Assembly: GCA_020852965.1 (NCBI GenBank)
Contig: JADYZV010000026.1
Coordinates: 1 to 64,000 of the forward strand
Direction: 5' to 3'
Length of the DNA: 64,000 nt
From: Pirellulaceae bacterium
Lineage (GTDB): Bacteria; Planctomycetota; Planctomycetia; Pirellulales; Pirellulaceae
A model generated the notes under the pieces. It made no database searches and was not told the DNA's origin. It saw only the letters and a list, made by a program, of their open reading frames with translations. A program made the position numbers and the translations under genes. Shown piece by piece: positions 9,259 to 18,900 of the stretch. Positions within the stretch are counted from its first letter, which is position 1, and each line of letters opens with the position of its first letter.

Positions 9259-11739
9259 ATGTTGATTCACATGCACCGCTCGCTGCGTACCGTCGCCTTG
9301 GTTGGAGGGCTGCTGGCATGGTTAATGGCAACCGGCTGCGATACGACTGGCGACGCCCTGCTGCCCACTGCCGACAGCGGTCCAAGCGGAGGGCACCCGA
9401 TAGGCACATCCGCTTCACCACGCGCGACGATCGAGCAGATGGTGCGGAACTATCAACAATTGCACAGCTACCAAGACGAAGCGTATGTCCGCTTACTCTA
9501 CGACCTGGATGGCAAACGATTGGAAGACCGCGCACCGCTGTCGATCGCTTGGGATGATCGGGGGCGGTTGGGTTTGCGCGTTTATTCCGTCCAAGCGGGA
9601 CCTAGTACGGATCCCAGCTCGGGGCGTTGGCGTTTGCGTCTTCCCGAAGCGGAGGCGATCGTGCCGCAGCAAGTGCTCAGCCGTGCCATTCCGCCGCGTG
9701 TTGACTTTGCCTGGTTGCTGGGCGATCCACTGGTGGCCGAGCGCTTGTCGGCTGGACTCGCCGGCTTCCCACCGCAACTCGATCTGTTGCTCGCGCCCAA
9801 ACCGCTCAAGGGGCTCATCGACGATAAGGTAGCCCTATCGTTCTCGCATCCCGAGACGGTCGACGGCCGCACGTGCCTGGTTATTCGCGTCGAGCGTGGT
9901 GCGGCCGAATTCATGCTCTGGATCGACCAGGAAAAGCTATTGCTGCGTCGTCTGCGTCTACCGCGTTCGCATCTCACTCCCACGATGCTCCAAGATGGCC
10001 GTATTTCGAATGTTGATTTGACCATTGAATTCGCAGGCGCTCGTGGCAACGAGAACACCGACTGGACCTCGTTTGAAGTGGCGAGTCAGCCTGAGGAACT
10101 GCGGGTCAGTCGCTTTGTCCCAGCGCCGCTACCGATCGATACATCTGGGTTGGGAGAACAGGTTCCCGGTTTTCACCTCGAATCGCCTACGGGCGAAACG
10201 GTTTACAGTTCCGAAAAGGTATCGCCGCATCGCAAAGCGACGGTGCTCGTTTGGTTGGCCGATCATCCGACGTGTCGCATGGCCTGCGAGCAGATGCAGC
10301 GCGTGCGCGAATCGCTGCCAGCCCTGGGGCTGCCTGAAGGAGCGGTCGAGTTCGTGATGGTCTGGGCCGAACCTCAGCCGCCGGCCGGTAGTACCTTTGA
10401 AACTCTTGCGAAACAATGGAAACTACCAGGCATCTTGGCGCTCGACCGCGAAGCGATGGGACGCGACCTATTCAATGTACAAGAAGCCCCGACGCTCGTA
10501 GTCGTCGATCATCAGAATCGCTTGCAATTGCGCGAATCGCGCAGCAATCCGCTGCTCGATCAAGTGTTGCCTCAATTGCTATTGCGCGTTTCCAACGGCG
10601 AGAACTTGGCTGATGAATTGGTGCAAAAACAGATCCAGTTGGCTCAGCGACATCGCGCAGAGCTACGAATGGCAGCAGCGATCGATGCGCGCCCTACCGG
10701 CGATCCCTTCACGGGGCGACCCTATCCGCCAGAGACATTTGCTTTGCGCGAATTGACTCGCAGCCCTTCGAAGGGAATCGCCATTGCGGCCGACAGTGAT
10801 GAGCAAGGGAGTATGTGGACGCTCTACAACACAGGACAACTGCGCCAAGATACTGCGTCGACGCTCGCCCTGCCCGACGCGAATGCGACCCAGTGGCTCG
10901 ACACGCGCTGGCGCAATGAGGCGAGTGATACGGGACGTATCGAGGTTTCGCCCGCGTCCAATTTCGTGGCTTATAATTCGCATGGCGACACGGCGATCCA
11001 ATGGATCGATTGCGAAACCAAAGAAAACCGCACCATAGAGCTCGACGTGGCTGGACGTCTGATCGATATGCGATGGTTGCCCAGACGCGAGGGGAGCAAG
11101 GCTCGGCTGGCAGTCATCACCTCGGAAGGGCAAACACTGCTGATCGACCCCACCGATCGCCAGCAGCTCAGCGGCTACAGTTCCGTGAAACCGCTGGCTC
11201 TATTGCCGGGCAGCCCGAGCGATTCGAGCATTGCCGGCTACGTGGTGCTCGCCGATCGCAGCATACAGCCGTTGCAGCTTAGCGCGACGGCAGGTGTTGC
11301 CGCCAGCGATTCCGTCCAGCAGCTTTTGGCGTTTCAACCCAAACAGGGTCCATGGATGGTGGGGAATGAGCGTGAGCGAACTTGGACTCTGGCCCGCGGT
11401 TGGTTGGCGGCAGACGAGCCTGCGCTGTTTCTACTCGACGAACAGCGCAAGCAGCATTGGCACTATCGGATGCCGCTCGAGCCAGGGCCGTCGCCCACTG
11501 CATGCAGCGTGGCCATCGATCCCACCACTGGCCAAGTCTTGTGGGCCGTGTTGTCCGGCACGCAGACGATACACTTGTTGCGAGCCGACGGTCGCATCAT
11601 CGATCACTTTCGCACCGCAGAGCCTGTCGTTGGTTTATCGCTGCAGCCCAACGGCGCCAGGATAGAACTAACGGTAGTGCATGCCGGACAAGCCGTGCGG
11701 TACGCCATCGATTGGAATGCGGTTGGTGAAGTGAAGTAG
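9259..11739 (+). CDS. Lipoprotein with thioredoxin-like domain and C-terminal propeller-like domain
   Basis: An 826 aa predicted lipoprotein. I chose the ATG at 9259 because it gives a clean signal peptide with a lipobox (LMATGC, Cys27). An N-terminal LolA/DUF2092-like region follows (about 60-280), with tandem statements such as YVRLLYDLDGKRLEDRAPLS. Next is a thioredoxin/redoxin fold (about 300-440: VPGFHLESPTGE, TVLVWLADHPTCRMAC, APTLVVVDHQNRL). The last 350 residues resemble WD40-like beta strands (SNFVAYNSHGDTAIQWID and others). The thioredoxin part has CRMAC, a Cys-x3-Cys, not the CxxC redox pair. Such spacing is known in Sco-like proteins, so metal binding or a degenerate redox role are both possible. 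Substrate and partner are unknown. Confidence 0.75.
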   Translation: MLIHMHRSLRTVALVGGLLAWLMATGCDTTGDALLPTADSGPSGGHPIGTSASPRATIEQMVRNYQQLHSYQDEAYVRLLYDLDGKRLEDRAPLSIAWDDRGRLGLRVYSVQAGPSTDPSSGRWRLRLPEAEAIVPQQVLSRAIPPRVDFAWLLGDPLVAERLSAGLAGFPPQLDLLLAPKPLKGLIDDKVALSFSHPETVDGRTCLVIRVERGAAEFMLWIDQEKLLLRRLRLPRSHLTPTMLQDGRISNVDLTIEFAGARGNENTDWTSFEVASQPEELRVSRFVPAPLPIDTSGLGEQVPGFHLESPTGETVYSSEKVSPHRKATVLVWLADHPTCRMACEQMQRVRESLPALGLPEGAVEFVMVWAEPQPPAGSTFETLAKQWKLPGILALDREAMGRDLFNVQEAPTLVVVDHQNRLQLRESRSNPLLDQVLPQLLLRVSNGENLADELVQKQIQLAQRHRAELRMAAAIDARPTGDPFTGRPYPPETFALRELTRSPSKGIAIAADSDEQGSMWTLYNTGQLRQDTASTLALPDANATQWLDTRWRNEASDTGRIEVSPASNFVAYNSHGDTAIQWIDCETKENRTIELDVAGRLIDMRWLPRREGSKARLAVITSEGQTLLIDPTDRQQLSGYSSVKPLALLPGSPSDSSIAGYVVLADRSIQPLQLSATAGVAASDSVQQLLAFQPKQGPWMVGNERERTWTLARGWLAADEPALFLLDEQRKQHWHYRMPLEPGPSPTACSVAIDPTTGQVLWAVLSGTQTIHLLRADGRIIDHFRTAEPVVGLSLQPNGARIELTVVHAGQAVRYAIDWNAVGEVK

Positions 11740-11777
11740 CTTTAATGTGGCCCGACGCTCCGCCGTCGGTTTTCGTC
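11740..11777. repeat. Family B hairpin (REP-like), terminator-like after the propeller lipoprotein
   Basis: Directly after the stop codon comes CTTTAATGTGGCCCG, then the stem CCGACG-CTCCGC-CGTCGG followed by TTTTCGTC. The 15-base lead is repeated exactly at 23806. The stem with its GGGCCACATT flank is repeated on the other strand at about 26805 and 26859. A GC-rich stem followed by four T could act as a terminator. Confidence 0.65.
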
Positions 11778-12160
11778 GCTCAGCGTGCAAGTTCTTCATC
11801 AGCCAGCACGGCTACGTAGCGCATGCGCAACTTTGCATTGAGCGGCAATTTCCTCAACCCGCAGATCCTGGAAATTAAACGGATCAGACCGATTGGATCG
11901 CGCAACATAGCGCAGCGGTGGCGGGTTTTGGACTCTGCGAGCCACCGCTTGGTCCGCTCTACCAAGAACTTCATTTGCGCATCCGACATCGTCGTGACTT
12001 GGTAGAAAAATCGACACTAAGGTTGGTCAGGCATACGCTAGTATTGGCTTCGGTCAGGGATTCACGTAGCGATAGCCACACTGGTTAGAATTGCCCGTCC
12101 CACGTATACTACGCGGTTTGGTTTTCTGGCCTGCCCAGAGGCGAATCCGCGAAGGGATGG
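11778..12160. other. Intergenic region upstream of guaA, no confident gene
   Basis: About 380 bp without a gene I trust. A minus-strand open frame of about 69 codons (11780-11989) has no clear ribosome binding site and no family resemblance. The guaA ribosome binding site GAAGGG lies at 12151-12156. No purine riboswitch-like structure was recognised. Confidence 0.5.
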
Positions 12161-13738
12161 ATGGTGGTCGATAGTTCTTCAGTTAACGCAACAGCTCTTT
12201 CCAACGAACGCGTTCTCGTTCTCGATTTCGGCTCGCAGTACGCGCAGCTCATCGCGCGTAGAATCCGCGAGCAGAATGTCTACTGCGAGATCATTCGGCA
12301 CGATTTGTCGGCGGAAGCCATTGCAGAAAAAAAACCGGTAGGCATCATCCTCTCTGGTGGTCCTGCCAGCGTTTATGCCGAGGGTGCTCCCAAGTGCGAC
12401 CCAGCCATTTTCAACTTGGGTATTCCCGTATTGGGGATTTGCTATGGCATGCAATTGGCCTGCGAGGCGCTTGGCAGCCGCGTAGGGCACTGCGAATCGC
12501 GCGAGTACGGTCGCGCGGTGCTGAAGATCGGCGACTCGTCCGGTCTATTAGCTGGGCTGCCTGCCAGCATGGATGTGTGGATGAGTCATGGAGATCAAGT
12601 CAACGAGGTCTCGAGCGAATTCGAGCCGCTGGCGGCCACTTCGACCTGCCCCTACGCCGCCGTGCGACACACGCGTCTGCCGGTGTTCGGCCTACAATTT
12701 CACCCCGAGGTCACGCACACGCCGTTGGGCGGCACCATATTGCATAACTTCCTATATGCCGTGTGCGGTTGTCAGGGCCTGTGGCACTTGGCGGATTTCG
12801 CTCAGCAAACGATCGAGCGGCTGCGGGCGGAGATTGGTGACGATCGCGTCATCTGTGGATTGTCGGGCGGGGTCGACAGCGCGGTCACAGCGGCGTTGCT
12901 CTACAAGGCAATCGGTTCGCAATTGAGCTGCATTTTGGTCGACAACGGCTTACTCCGCAAAGACGAGCAGGCGGCCGTAATCGCCGAATTTACCAATCAC
13001 TTCAAAGCCGACTTGCATGTCGTCGAGGCCGAAGATCGCTTCCTGCAGACGTTGGCTGGAATCAGCGAGCCCCAAGAGAAGCGACGGCGCATCGGCTATT
13101 TGTTCATCGATTGCTTTAAAGAAGAAGCGACCAAAATTGCCGGTGCCAAGTACTTGGCTCAAGGGACCCTCTATCCCGATGTCATCGAAAGTGGCGCGGC
13201 GAAGGACGGACCCGCTGCGACGATCAAGCTGCATCACAATGTCGGTGGGCTCCCCGAACAGCTCGGCTTCGAGCTCGTCGAGCCGCTGCGAGATCTGTTC
13301 AAAGACGAAGTCCGTAAGCTGGGATTGGAATTGGGACTGCCGGAGCAATTGGTATGGCGACATCCATTCCCGGGTCCAGGGCTGGCAGTACGCTGCCTGG
13401 GTGAAGTAACCCAAGAGAAACTCAACGTGCTGCGCGAAGCTGACCACATTGTCGTCAGCGAAATCAAAGCGGCTGGTTTGTATCGTCAGACTTCGCAAGC
13501 CTTTGCCGTATTGCTACCAGTTCAAAGTGTGGGAGTTATGGGAGACGCGCGGACCTACGAAAATGCGGTGGCAATTCGCTCGGTCAACACCGACGATTTC
13601 ATGACAGCCGACTGGAGCCATCTGCCTTATGATCTGCTTGCGCGCATGAGTAGTCGCATCATCAACGAAGTGCGCGGGGTCAATCGCGTTTGCTATGATA
13701 TCAGTAGCAAACCACCTGCCACGATCGAATGGGAGTAG
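12161..13738 (+). CDS. guaA: GMP synthase (glutamine-hydrolysing)
   Basis: A 525 aa enzyme that converts XMP, ATP and glutamine to GMP, the last step of guanine nucleotide synthesis in the cytoplasm. The class I amidotransferase domain shows the nucleophile motif LGICYGMQ (Cys near residue 94) and the catalytic FHPEVTHT. The ATP pyrophosphatase P-loop is LSGGVDSAV (about 233). The C-terminal dimerisation domain ends in KPPATIEWE, the normal GuaA terminus. The full length matches the family. GAAGGG lies 5 bases before the ATG. The 3' end overlaps the next gene by 10 bases, so the M24 peptidase is probably translated from the same mRNA. Confidence 0.98.
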   Translation: MVVDSSSVNATALSNERVLVLDFGSQYAQLIARRIREQNVYCEIIRHDLSAEAIAEKKPVGIILSGGPASVYAEGAPKCDPAIFNLGIPVLGICYGMQLACEALGSRVGHCESREYGRAVLKIGDSSGLLAGLPASMDVWMSHGDQVNEVSSEFEPLAATSTCPYAAVRHTRLPVFGLQFHPEVTHTPLGGTILHNFLYAVCGCQGLWHLADFAQQTIERLRAEIGDDRVICGLSGGVDSAVTAALLYKAIGSQLSCILVDNGLLRKDEQAAVIAEFTNHFKADLHVVEAEDRFLQTLAGISEPQEKRRRIGYLFIDCFKEEATKIAGAKYLAQGTLYPDVIESGAAKDGPAATIKLHHNVGGLPEQLGFELVEPLRDLFKDEVRKLGLELGLPEQLVWRHPFPGPGLAVRCLGEVTQEKLNVLREADHIVVSEIKAAGLYRQTSQAFAVLLPVQSVGVMGDARTYENAVAIRSVNTDDFMTADWSHLPYDLLARMSSRIINEVRGVNRVCYDISSKPPATIEWE

Positions 13739-14895
13739 TGAGCCACGTGTCGCGAACAGCCGTCTTGCTGGCTGGAGTTCCCAGCGAAAACCCAGCCCTC
13801 TATCATCGCGTTCGCTTTCGCGTCGGCGACCCAGCCGCTTGGATAGCGCTGAATTTGGATGGCCAGCAACGGACTGAGTTCATTGTGCGCGACATCGAAA
13901 TGGATCGCGCTCGCAAGTCGGTCCGCGTCGACTCGATCGCTTGCCCCGCCGACTACTCCCCGTCGGGCGGTTTGTCAGGAGATCGCGGCACGGCCACGGC
14001 CCAAGCTGTAGCTGAATGCCTCCACCGAGCCAACGTGACGCGTGTAACCACCGACCGCACCCTTCCCTACATCTATGCTTGGCACATCGCGCAAACTGGG
14101 ATTGAAATAGAGTACTCGCCCGAGTTGGGTGTAATCGATCGACGCGTAAAGGACGCTCAGGAGCTCGAGTGGTTGGCCGAGGCACAGCGTGTGACCGAAG
14201 ACGCCATGCGCATGGCTTGCGAAACTGTCGGCCACGCTACGGCCAATGCCCAGGGCGAGCTGCAGCATGGAGGCTCAGTCCTGACCAGCCAGCGGCTACG
14301 CAAGATGATCAGCCTCTTTTTGCTTGATCGCGATTTTAGCAACCCGCACGATTCGATCGTCGCCAGTTGGCCTCACTCGGCCGATTGTCACGAGCGCGGC
14401 AGCGGTCCACTGTTAACAGGCCAGGGGGTGATCATCGACATTTTCCCGCAATGCCTAGCCACCGGTTATTGGGGGGATTGCACGCGCACCGTCGTGCATG
14501 GGGAGCCGAGCGAAGAAATGCAGCGGATGCACTCTGCCGTGGTCGATGCCAAACGGGCTGCCATCCTTGCTGCCACCGCCGGAGCTACCGCCGACGATGT
14601 GCATCGTGCCACCAAACAAACTTTGAAAGCTCATGGCTACGAGTTCGAACGGGGGGCGATCTCCGATTTGCCCGTCATGCCGCATGGCACGGGGCACGGT
14701 GTGGGGCTGGAAGTCCACGAACCGATTTTATTGGACGACAACGGTGGCACGCTCTTGGCCGGCGAGGTTTTAACGATCGAGCCTGGGTTGTACAGCCGCA
14801 ACTTTGGCGGTGTGCGCGTCGAAGATATGGTCGTCATTACTAGTGGAGAACCTGTCAATTTCAATCGATTGCCTGAAGGCCTCTGTTGGGGCTAG
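13729..14895 (+). CDS. M24-family metallopeptidase (Xaa-Pro aminopeptidase-like)
   Basis: A 388 aa protein with an N-terminal creatinase-like domain and a C-terminal pita-bread domain. All five metal ligands of the family are visible: Asp in VIIDIFPQ (about 237), Asp in GDCTRT (about 249), His in [14 protein letters not shown] (about 322), Glu in LTIEPGLY (about 351) and Glu in [11 protein letters not shown] (about 364). It should cleave N-terminal Xaa-Pro bonds or a related dipeptide; the substrate is not fixed by sequence. The start overlaps the guaA stop by 10 bases. A GTG at 13747 is an alternative start. The linkage to guaA looks like translational coupling and is not a known pathway link. 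Confidence 0.9.
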   Translation: MGVVSHVSRTAVLLAGVPSENPALYHRVRFRVGDPAAWIALNLDGQQRTEFIVRDIEMDRARKSVRVDSIACPADYSPSGGLSGDRGTATAQAVAECLHRANVTRVTTDRTLPYIYAWHIAQTGIEIEYSPELGVIDRRVKDAQELEWLAEAQRVTEDAMRMACETVGHATANAQGELQHGGSVLTSQRLRKMISLFLLDRDFSNPHDSIVASWPHSADCHERGSGPLLTGQGVIIDIFPQCLATGYWGDCTRTVVHGEPSEEMQRMHSAVVDAKRAAILAATAGATADDVHRATKQTLKAHGYEFERGAISDLPVMPHGTGHGVGLEVHEPILLDDNGGTLLAGEVLTIEPGLYSRNFGGVRVEDMVVITSGEPVNFNRLPEGLCWG

Positions 14896-14920
14896 CAATG
14901 CTAGTTTTGCTAGCATAGCT
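14892..14920. terminator. Hairpin at the end of the guaA-peptidase pair
   Basis: An inverted repeat starts within the stop codon: ATGCTAG-TTTTG-CTAGCAT, flanked by further AGC/GCT pairing. There is no long T-tract after it, so an intrinsic terminator is possible but not proven. Confidence 0.4.
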
Positions 14921-15084
14921 TACCTAACACCACCTCCCATTTCATGAATCCTCGCATAGTTGAGGATGCGAAATCTTCGCCACTGCATTACAATGATCTA
15001 TGTGTCCACGAAAAGTGGTGACCACTACACCCCGCTTTAAGGTGGTTTTCGACCCCAGTTCTATCCAAAAAGCACCGTCGGTCC

Positions 15085-16344
15085 ATGACAACAGGTACTT
15101 TCGATCGAAGTTTGCGACGATCCCTTCCGGGACTAGGCTGGACGATGGCGATTGTTTGCGCCGCAACGACTAGTCTTTGCGGGCAGGGGCCCGATGCGCC
15201 GGTGCAGCAGCACATTGCTCAATTGGTAGGGCAACTCGGTGCCACCGATTTTGACTCGCGCGAGCAGGCGACCGCCGAATTGCTTAGCCAGGGCGAAGTC
15301 GCCTTGCCGCGCTTGCGTGCCGTCCCCAACTCGGCCCCTTATGAAGTTCGCCATCGCGCAAGACTGATTCAGCAGCAGATCGAAGACGACAAGTTCCGCA
15401 TGTTATCGCGCAGTTTTTTGCTCGATCTAGATGGTAGCAAGTCGTACGGTCTACCTGGCTGGGACCGCTATCGCCAATTGGTCGGTAGCACGCGAACTTG
15501 CAAGCTCCTATTCTTGGACATGATTCGGCAACAACCCGAAGTGGCTCAGTTGATCGAGCTGGCCAGTGCGGAGAACGCTTCGCCTGCGGCGGCTAGCTCT
15601 TTGGCCAAGCTCGCCTCGATGGAAGCCTCGCGTTTGCGAGACGAATTGTATTTGTTGCGTGAGCCCAAGATTGGTGACTCAGTCGCCATGCTGATGGTCG
15701 CCGCGACTCTCTCATCGCAGACGCCCGTTGAAATAAGTGACATCATTTCCATCAGCGAGCGCCGCTCGTTTGAAGGAAACATTCACAAAGAGGGCTATCG
15801 AAACTGTTTGCGCAAGCTATTGGGCGCATGGCTTCCCAAAACACACGTGGCCATGGCTCCTGCCGCAATGGACTGCGCGTTGAACTATGATTTGGTCGAA
15901 GGCAGCGAGATTGCGCGACGCTGTCTGACCGCCAACTTCGACTACGATACCCGCAAGCTCGCGTTTTATTGTTTGGCGAGATTCGGCAACGAGACCGATG
16001 TAGAACGGATCGCACCTTTCCTCGAAGATCGTGCGGTAGTCGATCAAATCGCCATAGGTGCCCCCATGGGCGAAGTCCACGAGAGCAACACGCCCCCCCC
16101 TTTCGCACCGGCAGAGCCAGTGTCTGGAAACAACTTGGTCGTGCGCATCAACGACCTGGCGCTGGTCACCTCCATCCTACTCCTGGGTGAAAATCCGCAG
16201 CAAGTCTTTCCGCGTTATGAAGAGCACGATAAGCTCGGCTTCTTCATCCATTCGCTCGCCTCGCCGGCCGATGCTGACGTAGAGCAACAGCAGCGAATCG
16301 ACCAATGGAAGCAGCGCCACCTGCCGCCGAGCAGCAAAAGCTAG
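15085..16344 (+). CDS. Secreted HEAT-like repeat protein of unknown function
   Basis: A 419 aa protein. The N-terminus (about 1-33, with a hydrophobic stretch GWTMAIVCAATTSLCGQ) looks like a signal peptide. The mature part starts with a helical-repeat segment, LVGQLGATDFDSREQATAEL followed by LLSQGEVALPRLRAV. This resembles the HEAT-like 'split into tests of the reaction of rows of ADFxxREAA' pattern common in planctomycete secreted proteins. Further helical repeats may extend to about residue 330 (LTANFDYDTRKLAFYCLARF). No catalytic motif is seen. A role as a scaffold or protein-binding surface is inferred only from the repeat type. Confidence 0.75.
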   Translation: MTTGTFDRSLRRSLPGLGWTMAIVCAATTSLCGQGPDAPVQQHIAQLVGQLGATDFDSREQATAELLSQGEVALPRLRAVPNSAPYEVRHRARLIQQQIEDDKFRMLSRSFLLDLDGSKSYGLPGWDRYRQLVGSTRTCKLLFLDMIRQQPEVAQLIELASAENASPAAASSLAKLASMEASRLRDELYLLREPKIGDSVAMLMVAATLSSQTPVEISDIISISERRSFEGNIHKEGYRNCLRKLLGAWLPKTHVAMAPAAMDCALNYDLVEGSEIARRCLTANFDYDTRKLAFYCLARFGNETDVERIAPFLEDRAVVDQIAIGAPMGEVHESNTPPPFAPAEPVSGNNLVVRINDLALVTSILLLGENPQQVFPRYEEHDKLGFFIHSLASPADADVEQQQRIDQWKQRHLPPSSKS

Positions 16345-16355
16345 CCCCACCTCTC

Positions 16356-16385
16356 GCTCCCCTGCTAGCTTGCCTGGCAGGGAGC
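16356..16385. repeat. Family C hairpin after the HEAT-like gene
   Basis: The stem GCTCCC-TGCTAG pairs with CTGGCA-GGGAGC around a CTTGC loop, followed by AAAGTTTT. Its CTAGCTTGCCTGGCAGG core matches the array at 59575-59838 and its flank. It may act as a terminator for the gene ending at 16344. Confidence 0.7.
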
Positions 16386-16481
16386 AAAGTTTTGTAATAT
16401 AGAACTCGCCCCCACCCCTCGCTCCCCTGATCAGCGACTATTAAAACTCACCGGCATCCAATCAAAGTAGGAAGCGGTTTC

Positions 16482-17621
16482 ATGCCCCAGAGTTGGACGG
16501 CGTTTCTCGATCACTCGCTGCAACGCACCGCCGAAGCTCGACGCATTCGAGTTCGCCGACCGCTTGAGCTCGATGGACTCATCGACTTTGGCAGCAACGA
16601 CTATCTTGGTCTGCGCAGCCACCCCGACGTACTTGCCAGCTTACACCATGCCAGCCAGCTCGCAGGGGCGCGGTGGGGAGCGGGTGCCAGCCCTGTATTA
16701 TCGGGGTACAGCGCGCAACATGCCAATTTCGAGCGTGCGCTGGCCGAATTCTCTAGTACGCCTGCAGCGATTATCTTCAGCAGCGGCTTTGCCTGCCACT
16801 CAGGAAGCGTAGCATGCTTGGCTGGCCCAGGCGATTTGATTCTTAGCGACCAACTGAACCACGCCAGCCTGATCGACGGTTGTCGACTGAGTCGCGCTTC
16901 CACGGTCATTTACCCGCACGCGGATGCCGACTTTGTTCGCTGCTACCTACAACAACACCGTCACCAATTTGACAAAGTGTTACTGCTGAGCGAATCGATC
17001 TTCAGCATGGATGGCGACGCCGCACCGCTGGTGAGTTTGTCCGAGATCGCGGACCGGTACGACACGGGTTTGGTCGTCGACGAAGCGCATGCCGTGGGCA
17101 TCTACGGCCAGCGCGGCGGCGGCTTGCTGGAAGAGCTGCATTTGCAATCGCACGTGCTCGCCAAATTCGGTACGCTCAGCAAGGCGCTGGGCTGTGTTGG
17201 CGGCTATGTGGCCGGAGAAGAAAAGTTGATTGACTACTTGGTCAATCACTGCCGCAGCTATCTTTTCAGTACCGCCGCACCAGCCCTAGTGGTACTGGCT
17301 GCTCAGCGCGCCCTACAGTTACTCGTCAACATGCAAGACGAGCGACAATCGCTGCGCTGCACAGCCCGCTTGTTGCGCCAGCGATTGCACGATCTCGGAC
17401 TTGGAAGTCCCATAGGCGATAGCCCCATCATCCCAGTTATGGTTGGCAGTGAGTCCCGCGCATTGGCGCTCAGCCGGCAGTTGTGGGAGCGGGGCATCTA
17501 TGTACCTGCAATCCGTCCCCCTACGGTTCCCGAAGGCACCTGTCGTTTACGCGTTAGTCTCTCCACGTCGCACACGCCTCAGCACATCGACCAGCTCGTC
17601 TCCGCCCTCGCAGAGTCTTAA
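16482..17621 (+). CDS. bioF: 8-amino-7-oxononanoate synthase (BioF) or close alpha-oxoamine synthase
   Basis: A 379 aa PLP-dependent enzyme of fold type I that condenses pimeloyl thioester with alanine in biotin synthesis. Motifs include FGSNDYLGL (substrate/N-terminal), GAGASPVLSGYSAQHANFER, FSSGFACHSGSVACLAGPGD, VVDEAHAVGIYGQRGGGL (the Asp that pairs with the PLP ring nitrogen) and KFGTLSKALGCVGGYVAG (PLP Lys at about 233). The length is normal. The related enzymes KBL (2-amino-3-ketobutyrate ligase) and serine palmitoyltransferase share the fold. SNDYLG plus the short length fits BioF best. No other bio genes are nearby, so the biotin pathway is dispersed here. Confidence 0.88.
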   Translation: MPQSWTAFLDHSLQRTAEARRIRVRRPLELDGLIDFGSNDYLGLRSHPDVLASLHHASQLAGARWGAGASPVLSGYSAQHANFERALAEFSSTPAAIIFSSGFACHSGSVACLAGPGDLILSDQLNHASLIDGCRLSRASTVIYPHADADFVRCYLQQHRHQFDKVLLLSESIFSMDGDAAPLVSLSEIADRYDTGLVVDEAHAVGIYGQRGGGLLEELHLQSHVLAKFGTLSKALGCVGGYVAGEEKLIDYLVNHCRSYLFSTAAPALVVLAAQRALQLLVNMQDERQSLRCTARLLRQRLHDLGLGSPIGDSPIIPVMVGSESRALALSRQLWERGIYVPAIRPPTVPEGTCRLRVSLSTSHTPQHIDQLVSALAES

Positions 17622-17679
17622 AGTAGCTCGGCGATCCCCCACCGAAGTTAAAAAGTAGCTCGGTGGTCCCCCACCGAGA
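17622..17679. repeat. Two tandem GTAGCTCGG hairpins after bioF
   Basis: Two near-copies of AGTAGCTCGG...CCCCCACCGA lie at 17622-17645 and 17653-17679. The second forms a perfect 8 bp stem, CTCGGTGG-TCCC-CCACCGAG. They could act as terminators or as a REP-like unit. Confidence 0.65.
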
Positions 17680-17692
17680 GTCACGGAAAATC

Positions 17693-17777
17693 GTAGTGGA
17701 CGAGGTTACGAGTCCCTAATGGCAAACGATTCAAAGCGACTCGCAAACCGTTTGGGACTCGTAACCTCGTCCACTAC
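17693..17777. repeat. Family A palindromic repeat, complete copy (85 bp, longest)
   Basis: The outer arms are perfect (GTAGTGGACGAGGTTACGAG and its reverse complement). The central part holds a second copy-like segment (AAACGATTCAAAGCGACTCG then AAACCGTTTGGGACTCG), which makes this the longest copy. It lies in the convergent space between bioF and the minus-strand iron-type binding protein gene. Confidence 0.9.
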
Positions 17778-17805
17778 AACCATCCAATTAAATATGGTCG
17801 AACCG

Positions 17806-18897
17806 CTAGCGAAAGATGCTCCGCAGTTTTTCTGCAGCGGCATCCCACTGCTGGGCGGCCGTCGTGAAATCCGCGTCCATCCAGCGCACGGGATTGCCTG
17901 CTTGAGCTCGCGAGCTCTGCTCGTGCCCTGGGCGGACGGGAAACTGTCCGCTGACTCCCATGGCCAATCTCCCTTCAGTATCGGACGATACGAGGTAATT
18001 GGCTAGTTCCGCGGCGGCCACGGGGTGTGGACAACCAGCCAGTACGACCACCGTGTTCGGAATGCGCAGCGTGCCGCTTTGATCGGGACGTTGGTCGGGA
18101 AAGACAATCTCGACTGGCAAGCCAGCGTCGATCTCAATTAATGCATCATCGGTATCGGTTAGGCCGAAAGCCAATTGTCCGGACGCAACTGCTTGGGCGA
18201 CTTGTTTATTGCCTCCCAACACCACGGCGTTGTCTTTGACTGCCTGGAACCACAGGTCGGCTTCTGTTTGTCCCAAGCGGTCGCGCAAGACCGTGAAGTG
18301 GGTTGCCGTAGTGCCAAACAACGGTAGGGCCACACCACAGCGGGATTTCCACTGAGGATCGCCCAAGTCCAATACAGAGTCGGGTCGCGATTCACCGTCA
18401 GGGAGCAGTTCCCGGTTGACCAGCAGCACGCGAGCTCGAGCGGCGAAGCCGACCCAATTGCCATGCGCGCTGCGCATGTTTTTGGGCCAATCGCTGGGGA
18501 TATCCCAGGCGACGGGCTGCAACAAGCCGGCTTGTTCTAAACGCAACGTGTGTAGGATCTCGTTATTCCAAAAGACATCAGCCCTTGGACGTTCGCGTTC
18601 GCTTTCAATACGAGTTACCAAGCCGACCGTCTTGGTCGACTCGACATCGAATTGAGGAACCACTTCGGTAGACGAATGGCGGCGAGCGAAGGCTGCCAAG
18701 ATGGGTTGGGCGTATTCGCGGTCGGCGGCCGAATAGATCACCACCGAATTCTCGGCCCGTGGTACACAGCCAGCACCGGCCCCAAGCAAGCTCATCACCA
18801 GCAACAACCAGAGCAACGAGAACGCATGACGTGAGAAAATGCCAAACGAGATTGAGCAACGCAACAGCTCGCGCGCATATTTTGAAAGCAAACTCAT
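17806..18897 (-). CDS. ABC transporter substrate-binding lipoprotein, iron (FutA/FbpA) type
   Basis: A 363 aa protein. The signal peptide has a long n-region and a lipobox ending in GAGC (Cys44). The opening of the mature part, VVIYSAADREYAQPILAAFA, matches ferric-iron or sulfate-type periplasmic binding proteins. RADVFWNNEILHTLRLEQAG and GVALPLFGTTATHFTVLRDR are also typical of that fold. The later IPNTVVVLAGCPHPVAAAEL and GVSGQFPVRPG are standard. The likely ligand is ferric iron or an anion; tyrosine ligands could not be assigned. No ABC permease or ATPase gene is next to it, so it may serve a transporter encoded elsewhere. The stop is at the window side of the family A repeat. Confidence 0.82.
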   Translation of the reverse strand: MSLLSKYARELLRCSISFGIFSRHAFSLLWLLLVMSLLGAGAGCVPRAENSVVIYSAADREYAQPILAAFARRHSSTEVVPQFDVESTKTVGLVTRIESERERPRADVFWNNEILHTLRLEQAGLLQPVAWDIPSDWPKNMRSAHGNWVGFAARARVLLVNRELLPDGESRPDSVLDLGDPQWKSRCGVALPLFGTTATHFTVLRDRLGQTEADLWFQAVKDNAVVLGGNKQVAQAVASGQLAFGLTDTDDALIEIDAGLPVEIVFPDQRPDQSGTLRIPNTVVVLAGCPHPVAAAELANYLVSSDTEGRLAMGVSGQFPVRPGHEQSSRAQAGNPVRWMDADFTTAAQQWDAAAEKLRSIFR

Positions 18898-18900
18898 CGA

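Noticed and set aside
11780-11989. 69-codon minus-strand frame downstream of the propeller lipoprotein
   Set aside because: No ribosome binding site, no recognisable family and no support from neighbours.
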